Assembly (NCBI GenBank): GCA_030280995.1
Contig: JASXTE010000005.1
Location: 1,543,501 to 1,607,500, forward strand
Length of the DNA stretch: 64,000 nt
Reading direction: 5' to 3'
DNA from: Hemileia vastatrix
Taxonomy: Eukaryota; Basidiomycota; Pucciniomycetes; Pucciniales; Zaghouaniaceae
Within the stretch, counting starts at the first letter, position 1; each line of letters opens with the position of its first letter. Under the pieces are notes generated by a model. That model was given only the letters and a program-made list of their open reading frames with translations, did no database searches and had not been told where the DNA came from. Position numbers and translations under genes: made by a program. Below are positions 59,001 through 64,000 of this stretch, one piece after another.

Positions 59001-59214
59001 AGGTAATTTTCATCTCTTCCTGAACAATTCCCAAGACATGAGAACCATGAGCAAAAGCCATAGGGAAAGAGGTAATAGAGGCAACAATAGAATCCTTTTG
59101 TTCGCTAGTCAACTGATCACCAAAAGAAGCGGTATTTATTTCATGTAATAAATCATCCATTTCAGTTGTTGTTCTACCTTTACATTGGGTCAGTGAGTTA
59201 CAAGATTTCAACAA
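56062..59214 (-). pseudogene. D pol: RT, RNase H, integrase, chromodomain
   Basis: Open for about 1050 codons, in the same frame as gag-protease and separated from it by one TAA (59244-59242). RT has CLDGNKGYHQ intact, but the catalytic motif reads YIHD (58494-58505 region), where C has YIDD. RNase H begins near FVLYTDASFIGLG. Integrase has zinc residues (CHDDILAGH, CDSCQKSK), but the first catalytic residue is Asn (INMNFVTG; C has NMDF). The Asp in SDRDPK and the Glu in LAERMIQ remain. The chromodomain is RGTEYLLRYKNKSSEHD. No ATG is near the start; translation probably continues from gag-protease in an active relative. Predicted inactive despite the open frame. Confidence 0.85.
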
Positions 59215-59241
59215 ATGCCCAGAAGGTCTAGGAGAAGAAAT

Positions 59242-60879
59242 TTAGAATTTTCTTTTCCCATTCATTCCTAAAGTAAAGCAATTATTTGCTGGATCCAGTT
59301 TCACACCAAACATGGTTAAAATATCATTTCCCATAATAAACCAATTGCTCAAATTATCATTATTCATGACAACAAACTCACAAATAGCTCTGAAAAAACC
59401 ACCATTATATTTGAAGAATACAGAGGTTTTGTATTTGCCAATAGGAAATAAGGTAGAACCATACCCTCTCCATTTTTCAGAAGTTATAGGCAATAATTTA
59501 CTCAAATATTCCTTATCCACTGAAGCCAAAGCTTTTTCAGATACTACACTTCCTCCAGCACCAGAATCAAGAACTACATCAACATTTTTACCATTAATGA
59601 TAACAGGTGCCTTTAAAGGGGATATAGGAATAGAATTGTTAGTAATATCTTTAATTATCTCAGCATTTTCTACTGAAGATAAATTCAATACACAATCTTC
59701 AGATATATTATTTAAATAATGGACATCATGTTCCAACATTAAAACATCTTTAACAGATTCATTGTCATAGGAGATATTACTTTCACAGTCACTGGAAGAA
59801 TTATTGACATCAAGTTCAACTTCATCAGTGTCTTCATTTTGTTCAACAAGATGAATTTTCTTGTCACAAACATGACCCTTCTGCCACGGTTTGTTACATT
59901 TATAACAAGTATTTGTTGCATATTTTTTAGGTGCAACTGGGGCAGAGGGTTTACCAGATTTTTCTGGGAGCTTTATAGAAGGTTTATTCTGATCATTATA
60001 AGATTTACTAAGGTAATTCTTTGGTTCATATCTATGGTTGAGTAGTACTTCATTACAGATATTAATGAAAGAAGAATTTTCCCTTACATGCTCAGTTCTA
60101 GCAACAATCAAATCCCTAAGAGAATTTGGTAATTTATACAAGATTTTATCTCTCCAAATATCATAATCCATCTTTGGATCAATTGGACTAAGGATTTTAG
60201 TTATTTTAATCAGAAAAACAATGGGCTTTTCAACAGAGGAGGATACATATCTAGTATTCTCATACAGTCTCTGCTGAGCTAACCTGAATTTTGAACCACC
60301 AAACTGATTCTCAATCAAGGATTTCCAATCATTCCATGTATAATGATTGTTATCTAAGAGGACAGATTCATACCACATCAAGGCTACATTGGAAAATAAA
60401 GAAATTAGCTTAGAAACAATTTCCTCATCAGGTAGTTTATAAGATCTCTTTAAATTATCAATTCTCTGGATAAAGTGTTGCCAATCAGAGGAAGAATCAC
60501 CATCAAAGGTAGGATATTGGTCTAACTTAGGCCAATTTTTCTGACTACTGGGATGGTCCACTTTTTGGTTTGAATTATTCATTAGTAATAATTCCTGAAG
60601 TTTAGCCAGGTGTTCAGAAATTTCATTATTTACAGAAACAGCTGGTGCATGACTATCACAAGATTTTTTGCTAGTAGCAAAAGATTTTACAGACTCATTG
60701 TCAGTTTGTTTAATGGTTGAAATATGAGGAAGAAAGGATGAACTTTGTTCAGGTTTTTTCCCTTTATTTTTATGCAGCTTATTTGCAGAAATCTCATTTA
60801 ATTCATTATTGATGGTTAAGGTTGAGAACTTTTCCTGTAGGTCAGACACATAGTTTCTTATTCTTGGAATTTCAGACAT
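59242..60879 (-). CDS. D gag-protease
   Basis: 545 codons from the first ATG; the frame is open a further 120 nt upstream and overlaps the end of ORF1. A coiled-coil N-terminus leads to a capsid domain (WPKLDQYPTFDGDSSSDWQ to about NICNEVLLNHRYE, residues 125-300). The zinc knuckle is CYKCNKPWQKGHVC, the CxxC-W-GHxC variant also seen in plant Ty3 elements. An acidic spacer and an aspartic protease with DSG (VVLDSGAGGSVVS, about residue 438) follow. It ends NGKRKF at a TAA where C continues (NGKRKFKI), so the stop may be a mutation. In other elements Gag forms the particle and the protease matures it. Confidence 0.85.
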   Translation of the reverse strand: MSEIPRIRNYVSDLQEKFSTLTINNELNEISANKLHKNKGKKPEQSSSFLPHISTIKQTDNESVKSFATSKKSCDSHAPAVSVNNEISEHLAKLQELLLMNNSNQKVDHPSSQKNWPKLDQYPTFDGDSSSDWQHFIQRIDNLKRSYKLPDEEIVSKLISLFSNVALMWYESVLLDNNHYTWNDWKSLIENQFGGSKFRLAQQRLYENTRYVSSSVEKPIVFLIKITKILSPIDPKMDYDIWRDKILYKLPNSLRDLIVARTEHVRENSSFINICNEVLLNHRYEPKNYLSKSYNDQNKPSIKLPEKSGKPSAPVAPKKYATNTCYKCNKPWQKGHVCDKKIHLVEQNEDTDEVELDVNNSSSDCESNISYDNESVKDVLMLEHDVHYLNNISEDCVLNLSSVENAEIIKDITNNSIPISPLKAPVIINGKNVDVVLDSGAGGSVVSEKALASVDKEYLSKLLPITSEKWRGYGSTLFPIGKYKTSVFFKYNGGFFRAICEFVVMNNDNLSNWFIMGNDILTMFGVKLDPANNCFTLGMNGKRKF

Positions 60880-60992
60880 CTGGTCATTTACTTTTGCAAG
60901 AGATAGAACATTTCTGTCCTCAGAAACTGAGTGTTTGGTACTTAGTGCATGGAAATCATTTCTTAGCTTCTTAAACTCATTTTGCAGAGATT

Positions 60993-62228
60993 TTATTTCA
61001 TTCTTGAATGAATATTTTCCTCAATAAGGGGTTTCAATTCACTCAAGGTCTTATGTAGACTGATATTTCTATCTGAGATAGCTCTATGGTCACTTCTTAT
61101 TTGTTTTTGTTGACTAAGAACAATATTCAAGGTTTCTTTGATTTTTAAATAAGCTGTATCTTGTACAGAAGAACTCACTTTACATTGCAAGTGTAAATTA
61201 TTTAATCTATCATTTTCATGGATTAACACATCTCTCACATGTTTGTCTTTCACAATATTAAAATCAAGGGTATCTTTCAATATTTCCTCAGAAGTTTTTT
61301 CAATTAAGGTATAGATTTCAGGGGGAACAGAATCATTTTTAATTGCAAGAGAAGGATTAATTAAAGATGTATAAGTTAAATGTAAAGGTTCATCAAATGA
61401 CAATTTGCTAATTACATCAATAGGGCTACTAGTTACAGGAAGCTGTCTTTTAACAGGTTTAACTGTTCTTTCACCATGTTCAATAATATTACCTGCAGAA
61501 GAAGATTTATTAGAAAACATACCCAAGTGACTATCAACCAAATTACTTACCATGGCAGAGGAGGAAACTTCCCCTGGGACTGGGTTTGGGATTGTGCTTG
61601 GGCCTTCTTTCTCCTGCCTTGTTGGTAGGGATGAGGAGGTGGATGGAAATTGGGTGTTCTGGATGGGCCAGGCTGATGATGAGGAGGGTGTTGCACATTC
61701 TGTTGGTAGTGACTCATTAGATAATCCCATTTCCATTGCTCTACTTCCATAGTATTTGGATTTTGGATGGTTGAGCTGGGTGGCTGTGAAGGTTGAGCCT
61801 GAAATTGAGGCTGATTGGGAGGCAACTGAGATGGGGCCTGGGCCTGAATCTGGTTCCTGAGTTCTTGGACCTGATCCCACAATGTGTCTACCTTTGCTTT
61901 GCATGTCATATTTTCTGTCTTCAACTCTTTTATATGACTGGATAGGTTGCTGATTTGTTGTGGCAGAGGAAGCTTTTTTATTTTGAAGCCTTTTGGAAGA
62001 CCTTCTTGAGGCACTAGAGGCTTTACTTCCTTCTGTGGTACTGGGGGAAGGGGGTTTGGTTTGTTTGCATTTCCTGTCATTTCCACATCCTGCAGTATGT
62101 GAATTCTTTGTGTTAGCATAAGATTTTTTATGACCAACTTTAGAAGAACTTACAGTGTCAGCATCATAGTCAATTTCTATTTCATCCACTTGCATGTTAT
62201 CCATTTTTTCTGCCAAATTGTTGGACAT
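60993..62228 (-). CDS. D ORF1, unknown function
   Basis: 411 codons from ATG 62228. The N-terminal third is acidic then Ser/Lys-rich, the middle is Ser/Pro low complexity, and the end is helical (HENDRLNNLHLQCKVSSS, ELKPLIEENIHSRMK). It ends in an overlap of about 30 nt with the frame leading into gag, in the -1 position, so frameshifting or splicing could join them. Part of it (62137-61547) overlaps another long frame. No family recognised; probably a gag extension. Confidence 0.55.
   Translation of the reverse strand: MSNNLAEKMDNMQVDEIEIDYDADTVSSSKVGHKKSYANTKNSHTAGCGNDRKCKQTKPPSPSTTEGSKASSASRRSSKRLQNKKASSATTNQQPIQSYKRVEDRKYDMQSKGRHIVGSGPRTQEPDSGPGPISVASQSASISGSTFTATQLNHPKSKYYGSRAMEMGLSNESLPTECATPSSSSAWPIQNTQFPSTSSSLPTRQEKEGPSTIPNPVPGEVSSSAMVSNLVDSHLGMFSNKSSSAGNIIEHGERTVKPVKRQLPVTSSPIDVISKLSFDEPLHLTYTSLINPSLAIKNDSVPPEIYTLIEKTSEEILKDTLDFNIVKDKHVRDVLIHENDRLNNLHLQCKVSSSVQDTAYLKIKETLNIVLSQQKQIRSDHRAISDRNISLHKTLSELKPLIEENIHSRMK
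61547..62137 (-). CDS. Overlapping ORF in the D leader, or alternative exon
   Basis: 196 codons in a different frame from ORF1. It contains a heptad-like helix (ISNLSSHIKELKTENMTCKA), a Pro/Gln-rich region, and ends PPLPW then TAA. A homologous frame exists in C (26756-27220), ending GIRPW then TAA. In both, the last codon and stop form TGGTAAGT, a perfect splice donor. It could be a conserved stop or a donor that joins this frame to a downstream exon. The first codon is not ATG. Confidence 0.45.
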   Translation of the reverse strand: MVIKNLMLTQRIHILQDVEMTGNANKPNPLPPVPQKEVKPLVPQEGLPKGFKIKKLPLPQQISNLSSHIKELKTENMTCKAKVDTLWDQVQELRNQIQAQAPSQLPPNQPQFQAQPSQPPSSTIQNPNTMEVEQWKWDYLMSHYQQNVQHPPHHQPGPSRTPNFHPPPHPYQQGRRKKAQAQSQTQSQGKFPPLPW

Positions 62229-62918
62229 ACTAGTGGGAAGATTTATATTTTACTTTTTACTTAATAAAAATATAATAAAAGTTAGTCAATAATTGCTCCA
62301 AATAATATAAAAAATATTTAACTAATTAAATTATAGAAAAAATAATTTTCAATATAAAGTAATAATTAAAAAATTAATTTTTAAAAAAAATGGATTGCAA
62401 GGTTAAATTGGGAATAACAAGTAAGTTAATTCAACCAATTAATTACCAATATTAAATATGGCAATATATTTGGGACTAAGCACAATGTACTTTTAAGTCA
62501 ACCAAAATTAACAATAATTAATAATAAAAAAAATTAAATTAATAATTCAATTTGTATTAATAATAATGTCAATTCTTCTAGGACTAAGAGGATTTAACAC
62601 TCTATAATGGTCAACTAGGAAAAAAAAATTTTTAAAAATTGAACACTTACACTCAGTGAATCAGCAATTAAGCCACAATCACTGTTATTGCAATAAAAAT
62701 ATAGTAATATGAGTGAGAGGCGCAATGGTGAACTTACTATAGTGATTGAAAAATCACTTCAAAATAATATAAAAATTAATATTATATAAACCTAAGATGT
62801 CGAACCCAAGTTCGAAACACAGTCGCGGCAAAAGTTTCGTTTTGCTAGGTGGTCCGTGCGTTTTGTCGTTCGTCGCCAGGCTTGATCGTCGTCGTCGTTT
62901 TGGAAAGGCCCCCAGTTT
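62229..62918 (-). other. D leader with CpG-rich patch and primer site
   Basis: The primer site TGGGGGCCTTTCCA reads 62914 to 62901, three to four bases inside the LTR. From 62797 to 62930 the sequence is rich in CpG (about 18 by eye), unlike the rest of D, and includes the small palindrome TCGAACCCAAGTTCGA. The remainder (62229-62795) is AT-rich with no gene. Confidence 0.6.
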
Positions 62919-64000
62919 TCGGTCAGTCGTCTAGAAGAGGTAAGAAATATAGGAGAAAAAGGAGGAGAGAAGGAGGAGGACAAGGGAAAATAAAGAAATA
63001 AACCAAAAAATATATATTTAATTTATTTGAGAGGGAAACAACGGTGAGCAACTTTGAGAGGTGACAAAAACTTAGATTTTATTAACAATAATATTATTAA
63101 ATGTAAGGGTTCTGCGCGGCAAACAATTTTAATTACTATCAGACTTAAAGCAACCTTTGATTTGTTGTATAGAATTTAAATTAGATTTGTATTACTAATA
63201 AAAAAAATATAAACGTAATAAATTGGTTATTTAATTTGTTGAGTGTGTAATAAGTGATGATGCTACAGGGGATTATCCAAGGCCCTTTTATAGGCAATGG
63301 GTCCTCTGAAGCGCTACTATCTTTGTAAATACAATGATTAGAATGGAATAAAACAAATATATCAAAAGAGTAAATGAAACATAACAATATAGAGAAAAAC
63401 ATGAGACAAATAATTAAAACCCCAATTAAGAATCCAATTTCCCCGCCATTAATTCCCAAATCAGTAAGTGACAATAGTGAATAACTAAACAAGATTGGAA
63501 ACATAGGAACTATGAGAAATATAATTCCAAACAGATGGTACATTCTGATTAAAGGACATTTTAAGTGAAACAAAAAATAATTTGACGCAACAAAACAAAC
63601 AATTAATCTCAATTTAGTCCAAATTAATTTATTTGTTTTTTCTAACACAATTAAGGGTCAAAAGAAGCGTCATTAATTATTGTTTAGTATCATATGAGAG
63701 GTATTATTTAATATATAAATTTAAGTAATTAATTTAAATATATTATAAATCAATTTTACACTTGTAATTATAATATATGTTTTTCAATTAATTAAATATA
63801 AATTTATAATTATTAAATACATAAAAATGCGCCATTATTTGTAGAATATATTATATTATGCTCAATTTAATTGTATATAAAAATATATATAACCAATAAA
63901 TTTAATGTAACACTTGTATATAATAAAATTCTTATATAATTTCATTATGCAATAAAATATTAAGTTATATTCATTAAATACAAGTCTTACCCACTCTTTA
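62919..64000 (-). repeat. D 5' LTR, truncated by the window
   Basis: Matches 54891-55974 with about five differences. TATA box at 63292-63284. Its outer end lies about 50 bp beyond the window. Confidence 0.9.

Larger units (their letters stand above)
54889..64000 (-). mobile_element. Ty3 chromovirus D, recent copy, runs off the right edge
   Basis: Reading leftward, it has a 5' LTR (right, truncated), primer site, leader, ORF1, gag-protease, pol with chromodomain, purine tract (AGAGTGAGGGAG) and 3' LTR. The two LTRs differ at about five positions over some 1080 shared bases, so the insertion is young. Nearly all frames are open. Despite this, reverse transcriptase and integrase carry catalytic substitutions and a TAA separates protease from pol. 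The right target flank is outside the window. Confidence 0.92.

Noticed and set aside
62799..62830. tRNA-like GTTCGA sequence near the D leader
   Set aside because: Only a 6-bp palindrome; no acceptor, D or anticodon arms can be drawn around it.

Overview
The window looks like a transposon-rich, AT-rich basidiomycete genome. The fungal assignment rests on a complete translation elongation factor 3 gene. Short 55-161 nt GT-AG introns and a Ty3 clade with an FIDD reverse-transcriptase motif support it. A rust-like (Pucciniales) or similarly repeat-swollen basidiomycete is plausible, but species cannot be read from the sequence.

Layout. (1) 1-13456: a minus-strand Ty3 chromovirus (A2) split inside RNase H by a younger same-family copy, A1 (1662-9246, plus). 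A1 has 772-bp LTRs and a GACAG target duplication. The A2 gag also holds a 261-bp MITE. (2) 13457 to about 22.5 kb: a second Ty3 family (B, plus) cut by a 1273-bp solo LTR with GTGT duplication. Its long 3' region has tandem hairpin units, a minisatellite and two genes on the opposite strand. (3) 23.46-38.04 kb: degenerate chromovirus C between long LTRs, preceded by another partial LTR. C carries a 3577-bp non-autonomous DNA transposon (ATA duplication) and a second MITE (TAA duplication). (4) 39.6-49.5 kb: the only host gene island. Three minus-strand, intron-containing genes lie head to tail: a HOS2/HDAC3-type histone deacetylase, the 40S assembly factor TSR1, and elongation factor 3. (5) 50.5-54.9 kb: a solo A-family LTR, a second copy of the LTR that cut B, and a minus-strand relic of the 3' end of a B-like element. 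(6) 54.9-64.0 kb: a recent minus-strand chromovirus (D) related to C, with nearly identical LTRs and almost intact ORFs. It has substituted catalytic residues in both reverse transcriptase and integrase.

The strongest candidate for something undescribed is a set of antisense genes near the 3' ends of two distinct Ty3 families. They encode proteins with a six-cysteine cluster spaced like a Zn2Cys6 domain, followed by Ser/Pro-rich or acidic linkers. In family B they come as a pair around a minisatellite, and the same order recurs in the relic at 52.7-54.7 kb. The B 3' region also has two kinds of repeated stem-loop whose copies differ by compensating base-pair changes. Family A LTRs show the signature of self-primed reverse transcription.

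All gene models were built by eye from reading frames, splice signals and comparison between copies in the window. No database search was run.
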